From assembly GCA_016283195.1 (NCBI GenBank), contig JAEEML010000035.1:1-14605 (forward strand): a stretch of 14,605 nucleotides of DNA, in the 5' to 3' direction. The notes beneath the pieces were generated by a model that was not told where the DNA came from, did not search any database, and was given only the letters and a program-made list of their open reading frames with translations. This DNA comes from Deltaproteobacteria bacterium (GTDB lineage Bacteria; JAEEML01). A program made the translations under genes and the position numbers. Positions 1 through 7,730 of the stretch are shown one piece after another; position 1 is the first letter of the stretch; each line of letters starts with the position of its first letter.

Positions 1-243
1 GGCGGCTCTTACTGCCCGCATGACCTCACTTGCATCGGCGGCGTTTGTAAAGAGAGCTCTTGGGATGATTCTTGCGAAAACGGCGGCTCTTATTGCCCGC
101 ATGAACTCTCCTGCATTGATGGTGCTTGCCGCGCTTTAAGCGGCGATGAACCCTGCGAACAGGGCGGCTCTTACTGCCCGCACGGTGAAGCTTGTATCAA
201 TAAGAAATGTCAGCTTTTTAGCGAAGATAACACCTGTAGTCCA
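1..243 (+). repeat. 81-nt in-frame tandem repeat, three visible copies
   Basis: The block GGCGGCTCTTAYTGCCCGCA starts at bases 1, 82 and 163, an exact 81-nt (27-residue) period inside the coding frame. Identity is high at the start of each unit and decays after the first Cys codons. A fourth, diverged module follows with a slightly longer spacing (87 nt between equivalent Cys codons). The first copy begins at the window edge, so the array probably continues to the left. High DNA identity suggests recent duplication by slippage or unequal recombination. Confidence 0.85.
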
Positions 244-954
244 ACTAATCCTAATGGTTATTGCGCCCACGACAAAGTATGTGTAAGCGGCATTTGCCAG
301 GAATATGTGCCCTCAGAAGAGTGTAGCTGCGAGAAGCCCTCCGGCCAGTGTACTCAGGGCTCAGCTTGTGACTGCCCAGATGATGACCCGGCCACCTGCA
401 CAGCGGAAAATTGCGCTTGTAAAGCAACTGTTATTTTCTGCGACGATGCCCACACCGATGGCGTTTGTCTCGAAAGCGGCACTTCCTGTATAGCCGGCAA
501 ATGCCTCTACCCTTGCAGTAGCGAGCACAACGGCTATTGCGCCGGCGGTTTGGAGTGCATAGAAGGCTCCTGCGGCGTGCGCTGCTCGCCGGAAGCGCCA
601 AACGGTTACTGCCCCGCCGGTTTCGGCTGCATAGAAGGCTCCTGCCGCGGCGATTGTTCACCGGAATTACTCAACGGCTGGTGTCCTGGAGATAATGTAT
701 GTAAAGAAAATGGTGTTTGCGGGCCTAAAGATGCCGCTACAGATGATGGGAACAGTGATGGAAAAAGCGATGACGATGGCACTAATACCGACTTGCCCCC
801 AGCTCCCGAGCCGGGGCGGAGTGATAGTGATGATAACAGCACTCAGCCAAAGAGCGGCTGCGACTGCCACGGCGCCGGCTCCCCGGCCGATATTTGGCCC
901 GCAGCTCTTTACGGCTTATGGTTTATCTTTAAACGCCGCCGCGTAATTCTTTAA
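1..954 (+). CDS. Cys-rich repeat surface protein with MYXO-CTERM-like C-terminus (5' truncated)
   Basis: The reading frame is open from base 1 to the TAA at 952-954, so the start lies outside the window; 317 residues are visible. They consist of short modules of the pattern C-x(5-7)-G-x-C-x(4-5)-C-x(3-4)-C. The first three are near-identical (GGSYCPH...C...C), and later ones read CSPxxPNGYCPxGxxCxxGxC. An acidic, Pro-containing linker follows at about residues 244-284. The end, about 285-317, has SGCDCHGAG, a hydrophobic stretch (WPAALYGLWFIF) and KRRR. That Cys / transmembrane / Arg layout is the MYXO-CTERM type of sorting tag, which in Myxococcota is thought to be processed by a rhombosortase-like protease, leaving the protein anchored at the surface. 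The modules recur in the gene 13 nt downstream, so the two are probably co-transcribed and cooperate. No catalytic domain is visible. The role is inferred to be structural or adhesive; ligand unknown. Confidence 0.85.
   Translation, partial: GGSYCPHDLTCIGGVCKESSWDDSCENGGSYCPHELSCIDGACRALSGDEPCEQGGSYCPHGEACINKKCQLFSEDNTCSPTNPNGYCAHDKVCVSGICQEYVPSEECSCEKPSGQCTQGSACDCPDDDPATCTAENCACKATVIFCDDAHTDGVCLESGTSCIAGKCLYPCSSEHNGYCAGGLECIEGSCGVRCSPEAPNGYCPAGFGCIEGSCRGDCSPELLNGWCPGDNVCKENGVCGPKDAATDDGNSDGKSDDDGTNTDLPPAPEPGRSDSDDNSTQPKSGCDCHGAGSPADIWPAALYGLWFIFKRRRVIL
541..660 (+). repeat. 72-nt in-frame repeat, two copies
   Basis: The 18-mer TGCATAGAAGGCTCCTGC occurs at 556-573 and again at 628-645, a 72-nt (24-residue) period. 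The flanking module sequence is also similar (GGYCAGG / NGYCPAG). This is a second, shorter-period duplication inside the same coding sequence. Confidence 0.75.
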
Positions 955-961
955 GGTGAGG
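953..961 (+). promoter_or_regulatory. Shine-Dalgarno that selects the ATG start of the giant gene
   Basis: AAGGTGAGG overlaps the stop codon of the upstream gene and lies 6 nt before ATG at 968. An in-frame GTG at 956 falls inside this ribosome-binding site, so ATG 968 is the better start. The arrangement suggests translational coupling of the two surface genes. Confidence 0.6.
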
Positions 962-967
962 CAAATA

Positions 968-3900
968 ATGACAAAAACGATTAACGGTTTGAAATTATTT
1001 ACAATCATGTTACTTTCCGGATTTACGGGCGTCTCCTGTAGCGGCCAAATCTCCGTTAAAGACGTCTGTAGCCCAGAGTGGCCCAGCGGCCATTGTGAGC
1101 CCGGCTATCATTGCGACGGAGTAAAGGGTATTTGCCTAAAAGATATACCGCGTTGCAACCTTTTGAACCAGGGTGGTGAGTGCGAACCGCTAAACGGCGT
1201 TCCCCAAGTTTGCCGCGGCGGCTCCTGTGTGCCAGCCGATAAGGTATCCGCCCTTTGCACCGAAGGTGGCACTCGCTGTGACAACGGACAAAGTTGCCAA
1301 AATAAAGTTTGCACCCCTATAACCAGCGAAAACAGCTGCTCACCTGAGCGGCCCAATGGCCTCTGCCAGGATAACGAGCTGTGCATCGGCGGCTATTGCT
1401 ATGTAGCCGAAGATATGGTGCCTTGCGATCCCATCAACCACCCAAACGGCTACTGTCCAAACGGCCAGCGCTGCACCACTTCCGGCTGCGCAGCCATTGC
1501 CCCGGATAAGGTCTGTCCCAACCTGAATGAGAGCGACAAATGCGGCGCCTGCGAGTGCCCGTCATGGCAATCTTGTATGGAAGGCGAGTGTTATTTCACC
1601 CCGCCTGATTGTACCGAATATGGTTGCCCGATAGGTATGACTTGCCAAAATGGCGAATGTAAAGAAATTACCCCGCTTTGCTCACTTAATAATCCCAGTG
1701 GCTTTTGCGCCGATGGTTGCAATTGCGTAAATGGCGAATGTGTTTGCGAAAATATCACCTGTTCACCGCAAAAAAAGGATGGCTATTGCGGCGGCAGTAA
1801 AATATGCCAAAATGGCACTTGTATCTATCCGGAATGTTCTCCGAATTATCCCAACGGCTTGTGCCAAGCCGGCGAAAGTTGCCAAAACGGCGCCTGTAAA
1901 GAGGCACCCTGTTCACCTTATATTCCTTCCGGCTATTGTGCCGATAACAAAGAAGAATGTCGCCTTGGCTACTGCCTCCCGGCCCTGTGCAGTACACTCC
2001 ACCCCGATGGCTATTGTCCGGACAGCGAAACTTATTGCTATGAAGGTACTTGTATAAATTACACCTGTTCCAAAGAGCACCCGGAAGGGCTATGCAGTGT
2101 AGGTACCATTTGCGATTCCGATTCCAAGAGCAAAACCTTCGGCACCTGCATTGAAGGGCCCTGTTCATCGGTCAATACCGACGGCACCTGCCCCAAAGGA
2201 CAAATTTGCCAGGAAGTTACTTCCGGTATGTACGACTGCGTCCAAGGCAATTGCGGCAACGACTTCCCCGAAGGCGCCTGTAAAGCCAGGGGTTATCAGT
2301 GTCTATGCCGCGACGGCTCTACCTGTACCACCGATCCGGTAAGCTGCGACCCGCCGGCCCCAGATGGTGAAAGTTGCTTTACTTGTCAGGTGCCCTTCTG
2401 CGGTCCCGGTACTCCGGGCGGACGCTGCCCGGAAGGCCTCTCATGTCAGCCTGATTTAGAGCAGGAATACTCCTGTCAAACTCCGGCCTGCGATGCTAAT
2501 CATCCAACCGGCCATTGCAAAAATAATCGTGAATGTGTCAATGGTACCTGTGTAGCTACCGGCTGTAAAGAGAATCCCTCTCTTTGCGATCCTTTGAGTG
2601 AATACTGCGACCAAGCCAAAAACCAGTGTGCTACTGCCGATTGCGGCGACTCGGCACCGCTTGGTGACTGTGGTATTGGGCAAGCTTGCGGCTGCGCTCC
2701 CGGCCGTGAAGGAGATTGTGATATTTCCAAAACAGCAGCACCTTATTGCAAAAACGGTACCAACTGCTGGCAATGTCAGGTGCCTGCCTGCTCCCAGGAT
2801 TATCCTGGCGGCAGCTGTCTCGACAATGCCTGTACCAACAATAATAATAATCAGGCCGCTTGTGATGCAGCACCCAATTGTCACTGGGTGGCCGGTTGTA
2901 CCGGCCATGCCGGCTGCTTAAGGAAGACTAATAGTGCCGAGTGTGGAAATACTGCCGGCTGCAAATGGCAAAATTGTACCGATATCCGCATCTGCGCCGG
3001 CGGCGAATGTGTGCGCCCGGCCTGTAGTGCCGCTTACCCTGATGGTGCCTGCCCGGCCAACAGCGAATGTCGCGGCAACCCGCGTTCTTGTCAGCTGATG
3101 GACTGCGATGCCACTCATCCCCAGGGGCGTTGCCCGGCCGGCAAAGTGTGCCGTAGCGGCAATTGCGTTATTCCCGGCTGTAGCAGCGCCTATCCTTACG
3201 GCGCTTGTCCCAGCGGCCAAACCTGTCGCGAGGGCGTTTGTATCAACCTCTGCAGCCTTGACCATGACGGCTTCTGCCCGGGTAACATGGCCTGCGTCAA
3301 CGGTCTCTGCTTAACCGGCTGTACCGGTGATGCCGATTGCGACGGCGTGCCTGATGAAGTAGAGGGCGACAACGATCTTGATAACGACGGTTTCCCCAAT
3401 TATCGCGATAGAGACAGCGATGGCGATTTGCAAAGCGATGACTTTGAATATGACCATATTTATCATGGACATAACGGCCAAAGCAGCACCACTGTTTGTT
3501 CCAAACTCCCCTGCGATACTGATGGCGACAGTACTCCGGATATGTGGAGCCAGGACAGCGATGGCGACTATATTCCGGATTCCATAGAAGCCGGGCCGGT
3601 TCCCCTTATGCCGCTCGATAGCGATGAGGACGGCACCCCGGACCTCTTTGATCTCGATAGCGACGGCGATGGTATTTTGGACGAAATAGAAGCCGGAGAC
3701 ATGAATATAAAGACGCCGCCGGCCGATACCGATGGCGACGGCATTCCAAATTATTTGGATCCCGATAGTGACGGCGATGGCATTCCCGATACCATAGAAG
3801 CGCGCGCTACACCGCATGATGCTAATTCTACCGGCGAATTACCGGCCGACCACGATAACGACGGCACCCCGGATTATCTGGATCTCGACAGCGATGGTGA

Positions 3901-6900
3901 CGGAGTTATTGATGCCGAAGAAGATTTAAACGGCGACGGCATTGTCAATTGTCAGGAAGATTCCACTGGCCATATGATTTTTGACAGCCGTCAAGGTGCC
4001 TCCTGCACAAATAATGATTACAATCCAGGCTGCCGTTCTTCCAGCAAAAAGCCTTGTATTTTAAGGGAATCTTCTCGTATTCACACCGACACCGACGGCG
4101 ACGGCATCCCGGATGATAAGGACGGCGTCTTTATGGCCTGCGGCTCGGCCAATATCAAACCGATAGCTTCTTATTACAGCGAGGACAGCGATTACAGCCT
4201 GGCCATAGAGACTGATTTTAACAAATACCGCTCTCTCACTATCTCCGGTAAAGAAGTCGGGGCCACTTTTGATGCCATTTACACCGAGAGCGGGGCCAAT
4301 TTGGTGGCCGGCTTTATCATCGCCAAAACCCCGGACAGCAGCGTTATAACCGACTTACCTTATGGCAATTCGCCCTCTGAAGAGCAAAAAATAGCCAAAG
4401 CCATTGCCCAGAGCGAAAAAGATTTGGCCTCTATCCGCGCTATGAGCAATGTCACCGCCGTAAGCGAAGTCTTTAAACGCTTTACTACTACCTTTGACGG
4501 CTACGGCACCATTATCAACCGCTACCGCATTACCAGAAGCAAGCAACTTGAGCTAAAATTACAAAGAAACCGCATAGTTACAGCACTTCTTGGTGTCCAA
4601 AATCAAACTATAGAAGGGCTCGATAATACCAGCCAAATCGGTGCTCCGGATACCACCTTTACTTTGCTCACGCAAACTATTTACCGCTACGACAACGGTT
4701 CCAATGCCGGGCGGGTAATCATTTTGGGCGCTCTTGTTGCCGATACCAATTTCCGCTCTTGCGGCTCTATTGCTGAACAAAGCGCCTGTGAGACTATCCC
4801 ATCCTGTGTCTGGCAGAGCGGCAAATGCGCGGAATTTGCCGCTTGCGGTACATTAACCACTCAGAGTAATTGCAATAATAACAGTCATTGCCGCTGGTCG
4901 GAAACCGATAAAGCCTGCCAGCGCAAGCAATTGCCAATGTTCTATGCCGATAACATCACTTCCGGTTCTTCTGTCGGCCAGTTTGGCGATACCCTCGACC
5001 TAATGTGCCAAACCATGAATCAGGAGCAGGGCCTCGTGGACTTTTTGTGGATAGTTGATGAATCTGGCTCCATGCAACAGGAAATCGACCGCGTTAAAGA
5101 AGCCGGAAGAATTTTCTTCCCCTTGCTAAACAACTCCGAAGCCGATTACCATGTTGGCATCGCCACCACCTTCCTGCGGCCCGATGACCAAGATTGCGAC
5201 ACTTATCCGCCGGATTTGAAAAATGATATTACAGCTTACAATAACAAACAGGCCTATCTTTGCGGCCATGGTGTGGAAAACAACAACGATTCCATCAACG
5301 CCAAAGGCGATACCAAGCACCCGCACTGTTTCCAAAATAATCGTCCGCCGGAGGGCGAAGCCGGTGAGCTTATCGGCCAATTTACGGTGCGTAAACCCTT
5401 TAGCGGGGCCTCTGAGTGTTCAGCCACTAATCAAAGCGGCTACTGTTATAACTGCGGTGATAACCCCAGAGTCCCGGCTGTTGGCTGCGGCAATAACGAA
5501 ACTTTCAATTGCCCGGACTGCGCCGGCAAAACAGGTTGGATAGAGAGCCCCTATTGCCACTTTGCCGCCAATTTGCCCTGCGACTTTAGCTATCACGGCC
5601 ATGAATTTGGTTTGCACATGGCCGCTTGGGCCTACGAAAAAGCGCGCATGAATCCAGACTTTAATGCCGGACTTTCCACTCTGCCAGCCAATCGCCGCTT
5701 GCGTAAATTGCACCCCTCACAGGGAGCGAGCCCGGATGTACCGGTAGTTATGGTCTTTCTCTCCGACGAAGAAGATCGCTTTATGAAGACTGCGGGCGAC
5801 GATGCCGCCGATATTTGTCTGAACCAGGCCAAATCACACACAGATAATACCGTCCAGGGCATGGCCGGTATTTATAATGATGTGCGTTGCGGCAGTATCA
5901 ACGGTAAGCCGCTCCACTCGGCACTCGCCGATGGCAGCGATGAGCGCTCCTGCCGTCAGCAGCGTCTGGCCGATTATTACAACGGCTCCGATCTCACCGT
6001 CTTTGCCATAGTTGGCCCCAAAGGCACCACCTGCGCTCTGCCCTTTGATGCCGAGCAGGGCGATGGCTATATCTCCATTGCCGAGGCTACCAAGGGTGGC
6101 TATGGCAGTATTTGCGACGAAAATCTCTACCCCACAGTGGAAGAGGTCATTGTGAGTTCTCTCGCCGTCGCCTCACCTTATCGCTTGCAAGAAGTGGTAA
6201 ACGGCGCCAATATTCAGCCCATTGCCAGTACCATAAAAGTAGCTGTTGAAAGCTGCAACAGCTACCCGGGTTGTGAAAGCGGCCGGGCTGTACGTGTCAC
6301 CCCGCGTAGCCGCGAAGATGGCTTTGATTACGATGCTCAGCGCAATAAACTCATCCTTTACGGCAGCGGGCGCGTTAAACTAAACGGCGCCTTTACCACC
6401 TCTTATCGCTACTGGGTGGATAATTACCAGCCGCCGGACGGTGGCGATACAAACCACTGTAAGAGCGGCAGTGACATCGCCTGCCCGGAGACTTGGAGCC
6501 ACTGTGCCCAAATGGACAAGAACCAGACGGCCTGCAATAATGATAGCAGCTGTACCTACTCGGGCGGCATTTGCAAAACCAAGACTTGTAACTGCGAAGA
6601 TGGCAAAAATTGTGATGCCGTAAGCGGTACCTGCCTGGCCGATCCCAGTTGCCGCCGCACCTGTCCGCCAAGCTGCTCCGGCCGCACCACCGCCTCCACC
6701 TGCCACGAGCTTGCTGGTTGCCGCTGGACAAACGGCGAGTGTAAAGCCGAAATTTCTTCCTGGGATGACCCCTGCACCGGCCTTAGCCAAAGCGCTTGTA
6801 ATAATAAAGCCGCCTGCCGCTACGATAATGGCCAGTGTGAAATGAAAACCTGGCAAGTTTGCAATGAATCTCTCGGTATTTGTGAGTGTGATGTTACCTG

Positions 6901-7666
6901 CGGCGGCGCTTGTAATGAGAGCGAGCGCTGCGACAGCGACCCCATGAGCGCTACTTGCGGCCAGTGCAAGTGCGATCCTACTTGCGGCGGCGGCTGCGGC
7001 GCCGGAGCTATCTGTAGCACCAGCGGCGCCACTTGCGGCCAGTGTCTCTGTGACCAAACCTGCGGCGGCGGCTGCGATGCCTCGCAAAATCAAATTTGCG
7101 ATAATGATTTAAACAGCGCCACTTGTGGTCTCTGTCGCCCCGACCCCACTTGCTGCGCCAAAACCGGCGCTACCCCGGGTGCCGATGGCGATTGCTGCGA
7201 CACCGGCTATAATTGTGATATCACTCTCGGCCAGTGTGTTTGTGATACCACTTGCGGCGGTCTCTGCGGTAGCGGCCAGCGCTGTGATAACCGCCTAAAT
7301 TCACCTACTTGCGGTCAATGTCTCTGCGATCAAACCTGCGGCGGTTCCTGCCCGCAAGGTCAGTGTTGCGACGACAACAAGGGTTGCGAAGGCCCGGTTA
7401 CCAGTAGTGAGTGCGCCGGCACCAGCGGTTGCCAATGGGTAAATTACGAAAAAATGACCAAGTGTGAATCAACCACCTGTGGTCAGTGCCGCGTTGACCC
7501 CACCTGTTGTAATTGCATGGAACTCCCAGCCGGAGCTACAAGCTGCTGCCCGGAAGGCGCAGAATGTGACCAAAACACCGGCCTCTGCTCCATTACCGTG
7601 CAAACCTGCCCGGAGGCCTTTGCCTGGGATGCCTTGCGCGGCAAATGCGTCTATATTGGCGGCTAA
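968..7666 (+). CDS. Giant Cys-rich vWA / thrombospondin-3-like putative surface lipoprotein
   Basis: 2232 residues. Residues 1-24 form a signal peptide (KT..GLKLF, hydrophobic core, GVSC); C24 could be lipidated, but G at -3 is a relaxed lipobox. Residues 34-784 hold about 24 four-Cys modules (CSxxxPxGxCxxGxxCxxGxC). Residues about 787-1054 hold Asp/Gly repeats of the DxDGDGxPD type (DSDGDGILDEIEAGD, DTDGDGIPNYLD), like thrombospondin type 3 calcium repeats. Residues about 1056-1263 are not recognised. Residues about 1264-1322 hold two modules ending C-x-W-x-C. A von Willebrand A domain spans about 1355-1736: MIDAS DESGS at 1364-1368, a later acidic SDEED with D1600, and a Cys-rich insert between them. 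After a beta-type stretch (about 1738-1820), the tail (1825-2232) has more Cys repeats with DxTCGGxC and TCGQC. There is no MYXO-CTERM tag. It is probably an extracellular, calcium-dependent adhesin, loosely comparable to vWA lipoprotein adhesins such as CglB of Myxococcus; this is analogy only. Confidence 0.85.
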   Translation: MTKTINGLKLFTIMLLSGFTGVSCSGQISVKDVCSPEWPSGHCEPGYHCDGVKGICLKDIPRCNLLNQGGECEPLNGVPQVCRGGSCVPADKVSALCTEGGTRCDNGQSCQNKVCTPITSENSCSPERPNGLCQDNELCIGGYCYVAEDMVPCDPINHPNGYCPNGQRCTTSGCAAIAPDKVCPNLNESDKCGACECPSWQSCMEGECYFTPPDCTEYGCPIGMTCQNGECKEITPLCSLNNPSGFCADGCNCVNGECVCENITCSPQKKDGYCGGSKICQNGTCIYPECSPNYPNGLCQAGESCQNGACKEAPCSPYIPSGYCADNKEECRLGYCLPALCSTLHPDGYCPDSETYCYEGTCINYTCSKEHPEGLCSVGTICDSDSKSKTFGTCIEGPCSSVNTDGTCPKGQICQEVTSGMYDCVQGNCGNDFPEGACKARGYQCLCRDGSTCTTDPVSCDPPAPDGESCFTCQVPFCGPGTPGGRCPEGLSCQPDLEQEYSCQTPACDANHPTGHCKNNRECVNGTCVATGCKENPSLCDPLSEYCDQAKNQCATADCGDSAPLGDCGIGQACGCAPGREGDCDISKTAAPYCKNGTNCWQCQVPACSQDYPGGSCLDNACTNNNNNQAACDAAPNCHWVAGCTGHAGCLRKTNSAECGNTAGCKWQNCTDIRICAGGECVRPACSAAYPDGACPANSECRGNPRSCQLMDCDATHPQGRCPAGKVCRSGNCVIPGCSSAYPYGACPSGQTCREGVCINLCSLDHDGFCPGNMACVNGLCLTGCTGDADCDGVPDEVEGDNDLDNDGFPNYRDRDSDGDLQSDDFEYDHIYHGHNGQSSTTVCSKLPCDTDGDSTPDMWSQDSDGDYIPDSIEAGPVPLMPLDSDEDGTPDLFDLDSDGDGILDEIEAGDMNIKTPPADTDGDGIPNYLDPDSDGDGIPDTIEARATPHDANSTGELPADHDNDGTPDYLDLDSDGDGVIDAEEDLNGDGIVNCQEDSTGHMIFDSRQGASCTNNDYNPGCRSSSKKPCILRESSRIHTDTDGDGIPDDKDGVFMACGSANIKPIASYYSEDSDYSLAIETDFNKYRSLTISGKEVGATFDAIYTESGANLVAGFIIAKTPDSSVITDLPYGNSPSEEQKIAKAIAQSEKDLASIRAMSNVTAVSEVFKRFTTTFDGYGTIINRYRITRSKQLELKLQRNRIVTALLGVQNQTIEGLDNTSQIGAPDTTFTLLTQTIYRYDNGSNAGRVIILGALVADTNFRSCGSIAEQSACETIPSCVWQSGKCAEFAACGTLTTQSNCNNNSHCRWSETDKACQRKQLPMFYADNITSGSSVGQFGDTLDLMCQTMNQEQGLVDFLWIVDESGSMQQEIDRVKEAGRIFFPLLNNSEADYHVGIATTFLRPDDQDCDTYPPDLKNDITAYNNKQAYLCGHGVENNNDSINAKGDTKHPHCFQNNRPPEGEAGELIGQFTVRKPFSGASECSATNQSGYCYNCGDNPRVPAVGCGNNETFNCPDCAGKTGWIESPYCHFAANLPCDFSYHGHEFGLHMAAWAYEKARMNPDFNAGLSTLPANRRLRKLHPSQGASPDVPVVMVFLSDEEDRFMKTAGDDAADICLNQAKSHTDNTVQGMAGIYNDVRCGSINGKPLHSALADGSDERSCRQQRLADYYNGSDLTVFAIVGPKGTTCALPFDAEQGDGYISIAEATKGGYGSICDENLYPTVEEVIVSSLAVASPYRLQEVVNGANIQPIASTIKVAVESCNSYPGCESGRAVRVTPRSREDGFDYDAQRNKLILYGSGRVKLNGAFTTSYRYWVDNYQPPDGGDTNHCKSGSDIACPETWSHCAQMDKNQTACNNDSSCTYSGGICKTKTCNCEDGKNCDAVSGTCLADPSCRRTCPPSCSGRTTASTCHELAGCRWTNGECKAEISSWDDPCTGLSQSACNNKAACRYDNGQCEMKTWQVCNESLGICECDVTCGGACNESERCDSDPMSATCGQCKCDPTCGGGCGAGAICSTSGATCGQCLCDQTCGGGCDASQNQICDNDLNSATCGLCRPDPTCCAKTGATPGADGDCCDTGYNCDITLGQCVCDTTCGGLCGSGQRCDNRLNSPTCGQCLCDQTCGGSCPQGQCCDDNKGCEGPVTSSECAGTSGCQWVNYEKMTKCESTTCGQCRVDPTCCNCMELPAGATSCCPEGAECDQNTGLCSITVQTCPEAFAWDALRGKCVYIGG
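3327..4130 (+). repeat. Thrombospondin-3-like Asp/Gly calcium-binding repeat array (coding)
   Basis: This coding stretch repeats codons for D-x-D-x-D-G-x-x-D loops about every 13-20 residues, with DNA such as GATAGYGAYGGCGATGG recurring. The loops are rich in Asp side chains spaced as in EF-hand-like and thrombospondin type 3 calcium sites. Several units are paired as 'DSDGDG.xD.IEAG' followed by 'DxDxDGTPDxxDLD'. The array separates the N-terminal Cys modules from the vWA half and probably acts as a calcium-stiffened stalk. Confidence 0.8.
6880..7590 (+). repeat. C-terminal TCGG / TCGQC Cys-repeat array (coding)
   Basis: About seven units share the frame C-[DE]-[CP]-D-x-T-C-[CG]-G-x-C followed by a variable stretch and TCGQC or a variant. 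DNA identity is visible (ACTTGCGGCCAGTG, ACCTGCGGCGGCGGCTGC). One variant unit begins DPTCC and carries CCDTGYNCD, and the last has CCPEGAECD. They differ from the N-terminal modules, so the protein combines at least two unrelated Cys-repeat families. Confidence 0.7.
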
Positions 7667-7730
7667 CCTGCGGGTATTTCGCAAAGATTCAATAGCACAT
7701 CAAGTAATAAGCCAGCAGAAGCAGTTAAAA

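Noticed and set aside
1-243. Regularly spaced repeats that could look like a CRISPR array
   Set aside because: The 81-nt units are in frame, encode Cys modules, and the sequences between conserved blocks are related rather than unique spacers.
956-958. GTG as the start of the giant protein
   Set aside because: It lies within the AAGGTGAGG ribosome-binding site; ATG 968 has correct spacing and gives a good signal peptide.
2839-2851. AAT microsatellite encoding a run of Asn
   Set aside because: Only four to five units; a minor slippage tract inside the coding frame, too short for a phase-variation claim.
6380-7093. Long minus-strand open frame (Ala/Gly/Val-rich) opposite the C-terminal Cys array
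   Set aside because: It is the complement of GC-rich Cys/Gly codon repeats; low-complexity composition, no motifs, and the plus-strand gene is clear.
7667-7730. Possible terminator between the convergent genes
   Set aside because: Only a weak GCG...CGC match without a stable stem or T-run on either strand.
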